Positions 35,612 through 49,823 of a stretch of DNA of 64,000 nt are shown here, piece by piece. The notes beneath the pieces were generated by a model. That model ran no database searches, had not been told where the DNA came from, and worked only from the letters and a program-made list of their open reading frames with translations. This DNA is from Caenorhabditis remanei (taxonomy: Eukaryota > Nematoda > Chromadorea > Rhabditida > Rhabditidae). Every line of letters starts with the position of its first letter. Positions within the stretch are counted from its first letter, which is position 1. The translations under genes and the position numbers were made by a program. Location: positions 18,228,001 through 18,292,000 of the forward strand of contig NC_071331.1 in the NCBI RefSeq assembly GCF_010183535.1. The letters are read 5' to 3'.

Positions 35612-38600
35612 GCAAAAAAAAGACTGAAATTTCTGACTTTATTCCCACCTCTTCGAACGTCTTCCCCCTAACGTCTTCTATTCTATCCCCTCTCCTCTAA
35701 CCATAAATTACTACTTTCTCCCCTCGACTCCCCTTCTTATCCACAGAGAAAAAAAGAGAGAGCGAGAGTGGCGAAAGCTGTAAATCATCCGAAATTAATC
35801 GAACTGGATTTCCGTCTTCTTCTTCCCGAAAAAGAAAAAGAATAACTGCTTACCTACTCCCGTTATACTTTTCCGATTCATTTAGGATTTCTTCCTCAAG
35901 GTCGTCACTTTCAAAACGCGTGGAAGGCACCCCAGAGAGCAGAAAAATGTCTGTTTGACCCCTTTTTCTCTTTTTCCCACAATTGGACATTGTTTATTTA
36001 GCATCTGTGACAAGATTGTTTATCCATCAACCCCCTACTCTCTCTCCCTGCTTCTTCTAAACGGTGGCAAATAATCTTTTTTCTATTGGAGAGCCCTCCT
36101 TCCTAATGACTCTCCGCAGTTTTTTGGCGCATACGCAATCGTTCACCCATATCATATTTCTTCGCCTAATTACTCGAGAGCGCTTTTTTGTGTATCTTTA
36201 TTTGAGTGAGAGAGAGAGGAGGAGGCATTAGGAATTGTTGCGTGAAAGGAAACAAGAGAAAGAGAAGAAGTGGAAAAATGAGATAGAAGGAGAGAGGTGA
36301 CGATGAATTAGGAAGGTGTTCATTTGAATCGCATGGGAGGTATAAATAAACGCTAATCGAAGAAAAAACTCTTATGAAATTTCCAGTTTTTTTGGAATTA
36401 GAAGTTTAATAACGTTGAATTGGTGTCAATAAATCTCAGAGGTTCTCGCGAAGATGAGTAGATCAAACCTAGATCACATTGTAGTTCAAAACTTCTTTGT
36501 GAGGAACATGCCTCAAGAGTTACAGTTCGGGAAAATGCTCCATTTCCACAAATTTGTGTAACTATTCAGGAAATCTTTGTATTAAAAAAAAGTTGTCAAC
36601 TACAAAACCATGGCTATTCATTCAATTTATTTCATTCGTTCATCATCAAAACTATTAAGACTATTCGTGGTTTCAGGAAATGCAGAGCAATCCTGAAACT
36701 GAAACTGCAAGGATGATGCATTGGCTGGTTCTGCTGTATACGGGAAGTTAAGACAACTGGAGCTTTCTTGGAAAACAAAAAATAATCATAGAATCCGGAA
36801 AGAAAATGCTGAAAATCAAAAATAAAAAATCCAGAATTTGTCCAAAAACCATATTTCTGATCCGCAAATTTCCAGAACTCCTTCGATATTTGACTAACCA
36901 GAATCCTTCCATTCTTTCCAAATACTCCCCCCGTGACTACTGTACACAAACATTCCATATTCTCCCCAGTGGAGTTCCCACACCTAACTCTCCTATCCTT
37001 CCTTTTTTTGCACTATTTTTTATACTTCCCAGTTTTCTGTACAGTTTTTATTTTATTCCTCATTTACATATCTACAACTGACCATCGCATTTCAGCACCA
37101 GCATTCAGAATATTTGCACATTTTAGTATTCACAGTCGGGCGATGGGAGCGACAGAAATTTGATTCTTCTCTTCTTCTTCTCCACACTCCCTTCTTCCGC
37201 GCCACCAATAATTTGGAACAATAAAAAAAAGTGCGACTCTTTCCTTCCATCTTGTTCTTTTTTCTTCTTCTACTTCCACAAAGTTTTCACCTCAATGTCC
37301 GGTATTGGACCGTCACGGCACATGTGCCCTCCGTTTTCCCTTGTTCCCCTCCTCTATCTCCAGATGACGCATTCATAGGTATTGTTTCTCAACACAATCT
37401 TTCTCTTTTCATGCCCCTTTCATACTTTCCTTATATATACAAAACAATGCTCCACTCGTTTTTTCCTTCTCTAGAAATATTCCCACAGTAATCGTAACTG
37501 GAAGTGGAGAATTTCTCAAATTTCTCACTTTTTTCGGTTTTTAGTTTTTTTGTTGGTTTTCTTTATGAGGAAAGTTTCTGCCTTGGATTTTAGTAATTTT
37601 TGCGCTAACTGGGGTGTCGTTGACGCATTTAGGTTTGATGAAATTGATAGTTGTATTCTTGTATTTTGTCATAGAAACCTAGGTTGGTCGGTGTTTGGTT
37701 AATTGTATTTGCTATTTTGAACTAAATTTTGAAATTTTTGACTATACTTCAGTATTCAATCAAAAGCTAGTTATGCATCAAGAAATTGGATTCTTTGATG
37801 TGAAATCTTTTACAAATTCGTAAAAAATCCGTTAAAAAGTGGGAACCTTTTCTTGAATCCGGGCCGGGCCGAAATTTGACAAGTTTGGTTTTTATATCAG
37901 TTTCATTTTCCAGATTTTTTCTTGAAATTAAATTCATGACACTGCAAATCTTAATAATCTGAAATGAGAGATATTATTTCGCCTTTTTTGAAATTTTTTT
38001 AGATTTTACGCTTCCTGGAATGTCTCTGAGTTCGGTTAGCTGCTAGATCTCCTCATCTGGCGCACCTTTGCCGCATCTCCTTTTCTCGTCAGATTTTTCA
38101 AAAAACAAGATCCCGTACTTTTACGTATATATCTCATATCTGCCCCTCCCCCTTCTCTTCTCTCCGTTTTCTTTTTCACGTTGTCAATGACAACTGATTA
38201 ATCTGCTGAGCCTCTCCTCTCATGCGAGAGCTCTCCCTCCTTTTCCTCTCCGTCCTCTTCTTGATAATACTAATAATAATCCTCTTTTCGGCTGCTACTC
38301 TCTCCCTTCCCCCATCTCCATATCAGTTATTTTCCCTTTCCTTTTCTTTTACCTTTTGTGTGCCAAAAATAATACAACGCTTGATAAAATGCACCATTCT
38401 CTTTTCTTCTTTAATAGTGACCAGGTATTATTTGAGTCATTCTCTCAAAGAGATTGTTACAAAACGAATGAGTTGATTGTGTCATCATTCTATAGGTATT
38501 CTCTTTTTAATAAGCAATTTTTTTGTATGAAAAAATGTATTGGCAAATACATTTTTTGGTGTAAAGTTGGAGGTGGCGGTGAGCAATACCTGGGTGTGCA

Positions 38601-41600
38601 ATTCCGACTGGGGCGCCTCCAACGCGTTTCTATTGAATTCAAGATTTATTAGAACTTGGATGGCTGTCATTTCAAGCCTCGAATTTCTTTTTAAGAAAAA
38701 ATTCCATTTTTCTCAAATGTTCACACTTACCTCATCTCCAAGTCTGATCGCCATTTAAACTGGGGCGCGTTCGGCGCGTTTTTCGGTTCATCAAGAATTA
38801 GATATCCGGTGCCTGCTATTTTGAACCTTGAATTCCTACTTTCCAGTAAAAACGTCTTAAATTTCTGAGTATTCTCAAAAAGCGAAACTTGCACCACCTC
38901 TAAACTCATTTCTATCACCTGATTATCAAAAATAACCTAATTCTTTTCGACCACCCAGCCAGGAAAAGAAATTTCTGGAAGGTTTATACAACTCTCAAAA
39001 TTCCCGTCTTTGTTATATAAATGAGCTACTCATTTCACCTGTCCTCTCGTTTCCTTTGTATTCCTTCAAATCCTTTTTCACCTGTTCTGTTCTCTCACTC
39101 TTCCCAATCGTTCACTCTTTCAGAAGACGTCAAAGAAGACGTGAGAAGGTGTTGATCCCCCTTTTGGAGGGGAACGTCTTTATTGAAACGCCAAAAAAAG
39201 CGGTCATTTCTCAAGCTAATGGCCTCGTAATCTCTTTCATTTCGAATCGTTTTTTGTTCCTTTGGTGCCTTATTTATTCTGTCGAAGCTATTCCGGTTGG
39301 GTTCGTAACGTAATTTCTCTGAGATTTTTTTTTCTAGAGATTTTTGGAGCTTGTATTGGCCCCTCTACTAAATAATTGCCACGTGTCCCCCTAATTAGCC
39401 ACGTCATACAGGTGCAGATGTCCTCTTCTCATCTTGATAAGGTTTCTTCTCCACTTAATAATTTAAGGATTTCCACTATCTACACACCTGCCCTCTAAAC
39501 ACTGTGCAACAAATTGTACATCCACCTGTTTTGTCAACAATTATCAAGAAAATAAGAAAATTAGGCAGTGTAGACCGTAATCCGATCCCGAAGTGTTCTC
39601 GTCGTTCAATACGGAGGAAACCCCTCGCCGTTGACCAACCCACCTCCAGTCTTTTGACACGATAATTGGCACGTTTCGAATAAAACCAAGAGAGAGAAGG
39701 GTGTTCTCGTTTTGGAGAAATGATAAATGGGGCCACTTTGTGTGAGAGACGAGTAATAGATACTCTCTCGTTTAGTTAAAAACGGAAATGAATTGACGCC
39801 TCTCACCTCTAAAACACCTGGCACAGAAACCCCGATTGACATGGTCTTCTTATCTCGAACGGAACCACCGAAAATTTATCGCCGATCCTCTAAGTGACTA
39901 ATAACATGTCTCATCGGTCAATGTCTGTGTACATCGGCAGCTCCTTTTTGTGTTCTCTTATCAATAGATCTGACATGTTCATTTGTATGACATAATCTGT
40001 ACCTCTCGGAACAATTCCTTTTGATCCGAGAATAGTTTTATTGGATATTTATGCTCAATATAGTGGAGAATCCGAGGTTTATTGTTTTGGGGATGGATGG
40101 ATGGTGGTTCAAGGATATGTAGGTACTAAAATAGCTAGGTCGGATACCTAGGAAGTCTTCCAGGCAGTAACATGAAACGTGCCAGTACAGATTTCTAGAA
40201 CCAGGACAATCTAAAACTTTAGTTTTGAAATTTCTAGGTTTCGGATCGTCTCCATGTCCAGTACCTGTCTCAAATCTGTCCCAAATCTTAGGTCTCAAGT
40301 CCTCCGACTTGTTGCTCGAATTTTTCAGATCTGTGCTCTAACATACGCGCTGTAATTCGAATATCTCTCATCTGTCAGTGTCTCTTCATTTTTCACGGTG
40401 TTCCAATTATTTTCGGTAGAGCGCGTTTGCTAGGAATGTAAAGTACAAATAGAATTGAAAATCTTTAGATTTTGATCAAGCAAAATTTGCTCTGTTCAAA
40501 AGCTCAAATTCTTGGTGCAAGTCCTCAATTTTGGTCAGAATCATGTCTGATGATCTCCTTTTCCCAAAATATTTCTGCTTGAGTGACCACTGGCCACCCC
40601 CCTATCTTCCCAAAAAATGAAACTAATTCCGCTAATTTCATTCCTCTCTCTATTCAATTATTCTTTCTATTTCCAACATGCTCTCCCAATTCTCTCATGC
40701 GCGAAAACATTGTTGCCACACAGCTGATGATTATGATAAAACCATTCGATTCGGTCTATAATCCATGTTCAAACAGTCCATATGTTTCACTCTGCAATCA
40801 CTCCATTTCTCCTTTTTTCTCTTCTCTTTTTCCCTCTTGACAATGCTTTTCTCCATTCCAAATGGCTCCTTTATTTCTGTCGTTTTCTTCAATTTATGAG
40901 CCAAGACGCACCCTAAAAACATTTGGTTCTGATATATGTATTCATTTGCTGATGCACCGAAAGCATTTTTTTGTTTCCTGGTCAGAGGGGGTGAAGGTTT
41001 TATTGACCAGAAGAGAAGAATCTCCCGATTTTTTCGGAGAATTCTTGGGAGGTCCTTTGACTGATTTAGAGGAATCTCTTTGAGAAAATTTCTTTCTTTT
41101 TTTGAAATTTTTGTTGGAATTTCAATCTTGAAGAAAACTCGATGTGACAAGGATTTCAGATTTTCTGAAAATAAAAATAATTCGTCTGAAAATTCAAAGA
41201 AAGTGCTTTGAGTTTTTCTTTTCACTGAATTATCGTATTTGACTTCGATTTTTTCTTTTCGAACCAATTGCTCAATTTTCATTGGAACATAATTTTTTTA
41301 TAAGAAACTCCCAGTTCCACCCATCAATTGCAAAATTTTAATTTTTAGACGTCTAGAACCTTCAAAAATTTTTGCAATTACTATGTAAATATTGCAATAA
41401 AATAAGCATTCAAGTGTTGCCATTTTCTTCTTTCTTTTTATTTTTCTCTGCTAATTTGTGACATTTGACAGAGTGTCAAACCTATTAACCTATTAAATTA
41501 TAGCTTTGGTATCTCGTGGCTACAGTATCCTTTCCTACAGAACTGCTCTGCGAGATTTCCAAAAACCCCCAATACTCAACTACCGTACTCCCCGCTCTTT

Positions 41601-42170
41601 GTTCCCATACTCTCTTTTTTCCCAACTTTTTTCGCCAACCGAGAACAATAGAAACTGTTGCACCTGTCAATGCGAACGCAACCCTTTTTTTGTTATTCAT
41701 AATTTTTCTCTCGTTTTTTTGTTGCTGTTCGATCCCCTCCAGTGTCTGTACTTTTTCATACTTTCTTTTTTCCCTTTTTCTTCAGACTGAAGAAGCAAAA
41801 ATCTCTTTTTACTTACTTTACATCTATATATCTAATTAAAAAGAGTACAAGTAGGTTTTGGAATACGAGAAGGCATGAGTAGAGTCTGCATTATATAAAA
41901 TGTATGTATATAAAAGAGATCTTTTCTCTGGAAAAAAGAGAAGAAGGGAGGGATATTTTGAAATCATATGGGAGGGAGGAAAAATATGATGGAAAATGAG
42001 AAGAGAAGGGGAAATGAGATAACTTTTTGATGGGGGAAGACGAAAAATGAAATGAGCAGTTAATTTTCATCATTATTTTTCTGTTCCCTTGAGACTCAAA
42101 GAGTTTTTGTAAACAAAACCTGCAACATTTCGAAGGTTCAAAACCAGTAGAATTTGTTTTTTTTTACAAA

Positions 42171-42389
42171 TACCGTAAAATCTGAAAGAGAGGCGCACCC
42201 ACTAGCAAGAGTTTGGAGCAACCTATCTCGGCTGTCTTTAAAACTATGAAAATTTTGTTAACTGAAGAAATATTTTATGAATATTAAGCTATATTTTGTC
42301 AGTTAAAAGCTTTTTGATATTTCCTTGGAGAACCGAGATATAACGCTGCGAACAGGCACTTGGTGCGCCTCCATTACAGATTTTACGGA
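42171..42389. mobile_element. MITE, CCGTAAA / TAATAGAGG family, copy 2
   Basis: The left end TACCGTAAAATCTG and the right end CAGATTTTACGG are inverted, with AGAGGCGCACC / GGTGCGCCTCC just inside. The inside shares TAACTGAAGAAATATTTTAT with copy 1. Confidence 0.8.
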
Positions 42390-42549
42390 AGTTTTTCCTT
42401 TTTGCTCATATTCTGTCAGTTTCGGAATGCACTGTTTTGTAGCGGGTCAGTTTCAGAATTTCCCAAACCTCAATATCATTTAAAAATCTCCATCCTCAAT
42501 ACCTGTAGACCCTAAACCCAGCACCCCGGCACCGTGACCCACTTTCCAC

Positions 42550-42770
42550 GAGACAGACGATGACACATTTGAGTTCCAGTAGGTGCCATCCCGTTGGGCA
42601 CTGTGCCTGTCTACTATGCCTCATTAGGGTTGTCTACCGAAGAGTCATCACTAATGGAGACAGTCGGCTCCCCGTTACTTCTCAAAGAACCGTTAACATA
42701 GACAGGCACCGTGCCCCACAAGACGGCACGTACTGGAACTCGACCGAAGGATGTGTCATTGTCTGCCTCG
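42550..42770. repeat. Imperfect palindrome
   Basis: The arm at about 42550-42616 (GAGTTCCAGTAGGTGCCATC...GGCACTGTGCCTGTCTA) is matched inversely at about 42698-42768. It explains the longer open frame through this stretch, which I do not accept as a gene. Confidence 0.65.
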
Positions 42771-45328
42771 CAGAGTATGGAATGGTGACGATTGGGTGCC
42801 GGCCATCGGGAGGAAGTTCAAAATGTTGTGTGGCTCCATGGCATTCTGTAATAATAAATTCTGGAACTTGGAAAATCAAAAATTTTCAAAAAAGGAGTAA
42901 AGTGACAGATTGAAATGGCGGCTATTGAACTCCATTAGTCCAAAGAACTTACATGTTAGTTTAAAGTTTTGAGTTTCGGGTTCCAAACTTTATCGATGAC
43001 TTTCCCCCTCCCCTGGTGTTCCGATTTCGCCTTATCTTGTACAAACAATTCATCCTTCTCCCCAACCATTTCCGGTGATTAGTCATAAAATATTCTCCCG
43101 CACCTTTTCTTGTATCACTAGTCAGTTCCGTATTAAGGTTACTCGGGGTTCTTCATTTCTTCAAAAAATTTCGTAACAAAACAGCATTTCCAAATTTTGT
43201 CATAAATTTTCTCTGTCAATCAGATTTTTTTCTTTCCTTCTGTCGAAATGTACAATTTGCCTTGCCTTCCGAGAGGCACATCTCGAAATGAATCATTTCC
43301 CGCACCCCCGGCCAACAAAGCCCATTATTTTGTGTTGAGACCACCACCGTCGCTCCACCGGAACGCTTGATTTATCACTTTACAAAACCTGTGTGTGCAT
43401 TCGAAATGACATTGAGGGGGGATAGTTTGTCACATCATTTTCACGTCATATCGTTATGTGATTGTGGATGTCTTTTGTTGGGGATCAGGATCAGAGGGAG
43501 GTTTTGGTATTGAAGGGGCGGTAGGAGAAGTTGGATGGTATCCGATGGAAAGGAGATGAGGGTACTGTAGACGCTTGTATGGGGTGGCAGATAGTCTTAG
43601 GCATACCTGTCACGGATCAGCTCGGCCCTCGGGAATTTTAGAAAAAGGAGTTTTTGGTGCATTTTGAGCTATAATTCACGTAAACTGACGATTTTAAGTA
43701 GTTCTACAGGGAATTCAGTGATAAAAAGTACTTGAAACCAATTTTTGGGGTATTAAAATGCAAAAAAAATTTCCACCCGGCCCGTCAAATGACAAGTATG
43801 GTCTTAGGAAACTCTACCGGAGTATGCGATAGAAATTATGATAAGTCACTAGAAATGCCTGAAGCCGTTTATTCACTATTTTTGCAACCAAGTCGTTTAG
43901 AAACTCGGTTATTTTGGAACGTTAAAAATTTGAATCTCGAAACTTGTGAGATCTCGATTTTCTTACAATTTTTCATACATTAATTTTTTGAATAATCTGG
44001 TTTCGTTACACTCACATTTTCCTAGGTTTTGATTTCGCTGATTTCAAGAGATCACTGTTTTAAATAATTTTAGTATTGAAACATCATGACTTTGAAATGA
44101 TTCGCTTTCTGTCTCTAAATGACCCAGAGTCTTCTAGATGAATCTTTTTCCCGACAATTTGAACAAAATTTTTCTTCAAATTCAAATTCAATATCAAAAT
44201 TCAAAAAAATGGTCAAAAATTACCCAAGTTATCCCAATTTTTACACGACCAATCCATCGTTTCCTGACCCCAATTCCACCCGACTCTCCAAATTCCAATT
44301 CCAATAATATATTCCAATAAGAGCCAAGAGCCTGCTCTTGAACCTCTCCTTTTTTCCTCATTCATTCAGAAATAGAGACAGTACCTTATTAATTTGCAAA
44401 TCCTTATCCCCACTTTCTCTCTCTCTCCCTTCCTCCCAATCTCTCCTGACAGCTAGGAGACAACGCCGGGGCGGAGGAGGAGGGAAGATCGAGTGGGCGG
44501 AGCCTATTGGAGGGACTGCGGGTGCTGAAGGGAAAGGCCACTTGTTCCCGTATGTCGACCCAAAACCTCTGTTTCATATTATCATTTGATACATTTTATT
44601 TACCTCAATTTTTAATTTTTTGAAATGCGACTTTTTTCATTTATGTAGTTTTTACATATGTAGATTCCTCTTTTTCTTGTTTTTGCTGGTTCTCACTAGC
44701 CACTTCACAGGAATCTGAAGAGCCCCTTTGACCTTTTTTGGCATTCCATCATTCCTACATTCCACTTGAATCATCTTTTTGAATTTAGTATTGATTTTGG
44801 GGGGACGAAGGATTTGAAATTGAGTTTTAGTTTTTCAACAATGTTTTCAATTTTCGAATTTAATTCTGGAATTCTGAAAATTTTCAGAAGCTCGATTGGA
44901 AAATCTAGCAGAAAAACATAAATTTCTAATGTTATAGAATTTTCTGACTAAAAATCGTTTGTTTTTAAAAAATTTCTAGACTTTTTCGGTCCTAAAATCT
45001 TTTTTTAAGCCTTTTCTATTCATTCTCAAGCTTTTTTTCCTCTAAATCACAACACATTTTTCTTCTTTAAAGTCGGTTTTTGAAAAATTTTATCTGAATT
45101 TTCGCATTTTTCAGTTTATAAGATCTTCGAATCATCATCATTTTTCTTGAAGTTTCCAGCTCAATCACCATACCTTTCAACTAATTTTTAAATTTTTACG
45201 AGAGTCCCATTCCCTCCGAATTTTCGCTTTTTTCGAATTTTTCCGGAATTTTTACTTTTTTCTATCTACTCCCACTTTTTTTCCGTATTTTTTTCTGTTT
45301 CAACTACAATTAGTTCATATTTTCAGCC

Positions 45329-48300
45329 ATGCCACCTCAATCACTCACATTGCTCAACTACATCTTGCCTCTCCTTTTACTGTCCCAAATGCCCATTTCC
45401 ACTGCAAAACGTTTACCGCAAATCTACTGGAACTCGACAAATCCTCTGTAAGTTTACTCTCTACTTTTTATCAAAAGCTTCCCGACACCACTCGACACTT
45501 ATTAACAATATTTACCTTATATGTATCTGTGCCCTCCTGCCGCGAGAATATCCCCCTAGAATTGGTTACCGGGGGACCATAAAGAGGAAGCCGATTGTAG
45601 GCGTAGGGGAGGGGTGCATGAAGGGATAGAGAGTAAGCCGAAACCAAACGATGTTACTAATTATGTACCACTGAGCAAATATTGAGAATAAGGACCAAGA
45701 GCCCGGGGGGCCTAGAGTATCAAGAATTAATCTGGGAACAGATGGAGCCACACTTTTTGAGGATTAAGAAGATATCGGGTAGACAGGATTGGATTTTTTT
45801 TTCGAAAATCTTACGATCTCTTGCCCAAAATCCCTGACTACCGTTTTCTGATATAATTGACCATCCTCCAAAGTCCTTGAGAACATCCCACCTATCAAGA
45901 ATTTCCTCTCCCAAAACATCTCATTTAATAAGATTTTACAACCATAAATACTCACCGAAAAGAGGAAACAAGACCTTTTTATGGGTATCCACTATATTTT
46001 CACCAAAAACAAGACCGCGTGCGGTTATGACATTTATGACATCAAGATATGAGGGGAGATAGGCAACTTGAAAGGGGACATATGAGTTCAGAAGGCATGT
46101 TGGCTCTTGGGATGAGAAACAGACTCAGTATCCCAACTCTCACATATTTTCGTTTGTATTGTTGTTGTTATGATTTGAAGATTTCCCTCCAGGTGTTCCA
46201 CGCTCTTCAAAATCCACTTGGTGAGGTGAATTTTTATTAGATTTCCCCCCTGTTTTTTCTTCATAAATCTTCCTCCTTTCACTCAAAAATGCCACGTGAT
46301 GATTGGTGCCACATGTGTCTTCTCTTATGTCTCAAATCCCTAATATATTCCATTCGGAGCAGATGTTCTTGTACTCTATTGACCCTCTCTCTCCCCTGAC
46401 GACGAACCGTTTCCATAAACATGTCAATCTCGAGACCATATGTGAAGAAGAAGTCTTTCGGGATTCGGAGAAAGCAACTTGCTCCAGATTCCTCGGACAT
46501 CATGATGATATGATGACATGTTGTATGTCGGGATAGAGGGGGAACCAACCACACATAGTGTAATAAGAGGACCCCTTGTAGTACACGATGCCTGATTTAT
46601 GAGCGGGTGTTATCTCGAGAGAAGAGAAGCTTCTTCTCTCTTACCTTTATCTCTTTTCGAAATTTATGCCAATCGGGGAACAGGTTGTGCTCCTTTTGCT
46701 CCTTGGAGAGGGAGGGGGGACAAAACGAACAATTAGTAGAAGAGTGGAGGACGGGGATGGAATGAAATTAGAGACCTGTGTGGTCCCTTCTGAATGAATT
46801 TATATAACATGCAAAGTTTATTTGAACTTTTGAAATTGAACGCCTTCCTTCATATTCATTTTCAAATGAAGATACAATTTTTGGAATGACTTTACGATAG
46901 AGGGGGAAGATCCGGTAGAACGTAAACATAATTTTTTCACGGAGTCGGATTTTCAGTACAAAAATTTGCTACAAATACGCTCTGAGGATGGCATTATTGT
47001 TCTAATCCGAGTTTCAGACTCCACCGTACCTTGCGACAAAATTATGTATCCATATTATCCCCAATTCAATTTCCTTTATTATACTTCCTTCCGGTGTATG
47101 GATTATGTAGATAAGGCCCTCGAGACACACCCAGGTCAGCCCGCAAAGTCATTTTGAACACGGTAAACACCTGCGGGTAGCGAGAGAGATACAGAGGCAA
47201 CATGAGAATGCTTCGGATGGTCAGCAGCTGCTTTTTCTTATGTAACTGACCCACCAGGACACCCCGGGTCACCTGCTTCAAGGCTCAGACAAATTTGTTA
47301 GATACCTAGATTTGTTATATATATCGTGAGGCTCCTCTCGAGGAGAAAATAGAAACAGTATCGGTTTCGAATAGAGGGCAAATATGGGGGCACAGCTCTC
47401 TTTCCGAAAACATCTATATCTCAAGTAGTTACTGTTGTGTTTGCAAATAGAGTTGATGCTCAAGGAGCAACATTTTCCTCGTTCACTCTTTCTCTCATCT
47501 CTCCAATTATCAAAACCACTTTGCACAAATCAAGTGGAATAGAGGGAGGGGACCATTTGTTGTCGGGAAAGCTAATTTGTTCTAATCAACTGCCAATTGT
47601 TGTGAGGGAATTCTTGCCGCACGGAGGTGCAAAAATCGAGTTTTGGGAAGGATTTAGCACCTTGGGGATTACGGTCTTTGCGTGTTTGCCGAGTAATTGT
47701 TACAGTTGGGTGTTGCATAACAGTTTGTGTGGACTATTGAGGTGAGGTGTTGATTTTGTTGATTTACAGTAGGAATTCGGTCATAGGTCAAATAGTGTTA
47801 GTGGATACTCAGGTAGTTATGGATTGAGCTAACAATCTACGAGACACGGATAGGCATGGGGATCAAAAAGACTAGTAATGCATTTTTGTACCTCGTGTAA
47901 AACCTATTCTGCCAATCAACTTCTACCACCAATATGCAAATCGCTCAACCTCATTGAACCTTTCCACCAACCGTTTATCTCCATATTGAACCCAATAAAA
48001 CGGTCGAGTCTATCTCCTCCGCATGCTCCTCTCCGATACAAAACGGCTAATTAACATGCGTAGTGCCGCAAAAAGACAGGTGTCTTTGAACAATGCCGAA
48101 TATTCTTTCTCTCTTCTCAATAGACCTTGGTGGTCCTTGTCTTAATCTCTGGAGATTTGAGGAAGCTTCATCTGTTCCTTCTCCAGGAAGGAAGGAAGGA
48201 AGACCCTTGTTCATGACCACATGCTCATCACATTCTGGTGGAAGAGAGCACATCAATTAGGAAGCTCTATTACGAGACTAAACTGTTTCGGATTTGAAAA

Positions 48301-49823
48301 GGGGAAATGAAATGAGAGAGGGGGAACGGGTGGCTGGCTGAGGTTATGTAACTGTAATATGGATATACGGTAACAGAGGAAATGAGGTGGAAGAGAGGAT
48401 TATAGGGAGAAGCCAAATAATTGAGAAACAGCTTTTGGGATCTTGGCCTGTTATCCTTATGAGAATCTGTAAATAATTTATCCCATATTGTATCTCATAT
48501 AATTTCAAATTCCCAATCCTCTACCATTATCTCTTTATTCCAATATGTTTCGCGCACGCTCTGTCTCTCGGTTCGTCATCACAAAAGAGTAAGCCGCCTT
48601 GATGACTATTGTCCCGTGTCCGGGTATACTGGGTGTCGAACAAAAAGAAGTAATACTCCTTTTTCGAAAAAGTGTCGGCAAAAGTTTTGTGGTGTTCAGA
48701 TGGGGATCGAGGCGACTCATGGTCGCCCCCTGAGAAGGGATAGGTAAGTTTTATGTTCCGTGAGAAGTTATGAGTTTTTCTATTTATGTTAGCCTCTCAA
48801 GTCTTTTTTTGTATTTGGTAGTGTGTTTGGGGCATGGGTGGCAGTAGAGGCGGAAGTGGGAGGGTTCAGGTCTTTGAAGATTTGAAAATTGTAGGAGTAC
48901 GGTAGTCGGGAGATCTTCAAAATGGTTGGACTGCGCTTAGCCTTGTTGGAAAAATCTGAGAATACACAGTTTTGGAGCACGATTGAGAAAAGTTTCCTAT
49001 TTCCAGAGTCGAACGGTACGCTGCAATTGGAGACACTCTTGACATCATCTGTCCGTTTTTCGATAAGGATTCTGATGAACGTACGGAGCAGTCGATTATC
49101 TACAGAGTTACAGAAGAAGAATATGAGAATTGTCAACGGAAATCGAGTGCGAAAGAACTCGGTCGATGTACACAACCATTTCAGGAGGAGAAGCTAAAAG
49201 TAGCTTTCCGGCTGATGAGTCCGAACCCATCTGGATTAGATTATAGGCCAGGAGTCACCTATTATTTTATTTGTAAGTTTTAGTCCGAGATTCTGACAGA
49301 GATTTCATATTTTACTTTCAGCAACTTCCACTGGCTCCCGAAAGGGTCTTTACAATGATCAAGGCGGTCTCTGTGCCTCTCATAACCTGAAAATGGTGAT
49401 CCACATCACTGATAGAAATGGAGATATTGGAATTCAACATCATCGCCATCATCATCATAAGAAAACAACCACGACTTCTACCACTACTACAGTAGCACCA
49501 GAAACCACTGATGAAGAGACGGACTCGGAAAAGTTGTGGGAGCAATTCTATGAGAAAGTGATGCCAATTGACAACCAGTGGCCAGAAGTGACACGTGGCG
49601 AACGAGTGACTTTGTATCAAGGGAATAAGAAGGATGAATACGAGCAAGTGCCAGCAGAAGTCGTCGATTTTGAGATTCATGAGATTGGGGATGGTGAGTT
49701 TCTGAAGGCCTAACCGTTCTTACTAATCCATATTGTTTTTCAGTGGAATCTCTCTACTCCTCGTCTGGACAACTACAATACCTACTACTGCTTCCAGCCG
49801 TCCTCCTGCTCCGACTTCTCTGA
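45329..49823 (+). CDS. GPI-anchored ephrin
   Basis: Cell-surface ligand of Eph receptor tyrosine kinases. Exons 45329-45447, 49007-49272, 49322-49693 and 49744-49823 join in phase and give 278 residues. TTTTCAG just before the ATG is a likely trans-splice acceptor. Order: signal peptide (LLNYILPLLLLSQMPIS), the ephrin opening IYWNSTNPL, GDTLDIICPFF, conserved cysteines in YENCQ, GRCTQPF and GGLCASHN, the strand GVTYYFI, then NLKMVIHI, which closes the ephrin fold. A stalk with a His cluster and a Thr-rich, acidic tract (TTTTSTTTTVAPETTDEE) follows, and the hydrophobic C-terminus (YLLLLPAVLLLRLL) fits GPI attachment. The first intron is 3.56 kb and shows no other gene. I cannot tell which nematode ephrin paralogue it is. 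Confidence 0.9.

Larger units (their letters stand above)
34428..45328. other. 10.9 kb intergenic region upstream of the ephrin
   Basis: No exon with paired splice sites or recognisable domain was found on either strand; open frames are short, low-complexity or lie on repeats. It contains a hairpin (35508-35611), a MITE (42171-42389), an imperfect palindrome (42550-42770) and many pyrimidine-rich stretches. Given the size and the downstream developmental ligand gene, it probably includes ephrin regulatory DNA; that is inference. Confidence 0.5.

Noticed and set aside
37160..38480. Hydrophobic, Phe- and Ser-rich frames upstream of the ephrin
   Set aside because: Low-complexity pyrimidine-rich intergenic DNA; no start context or paired splice sites.
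42560..42913. 117-codon plus-strand frame
   Set aside because: It lies on an imperfect palindrome and shows no family character or splice context.
46966..47157. Exon-like open frame after TTTTCAG in the ephrin first intron (reading LLQIRSEDGIIVLIRVSD)
   Set aside because: Its phase does not fit ephrin exon 1, it lacks a good donor, and the true ephrin-domain exon at 49007 joins exon 1 perfectly.
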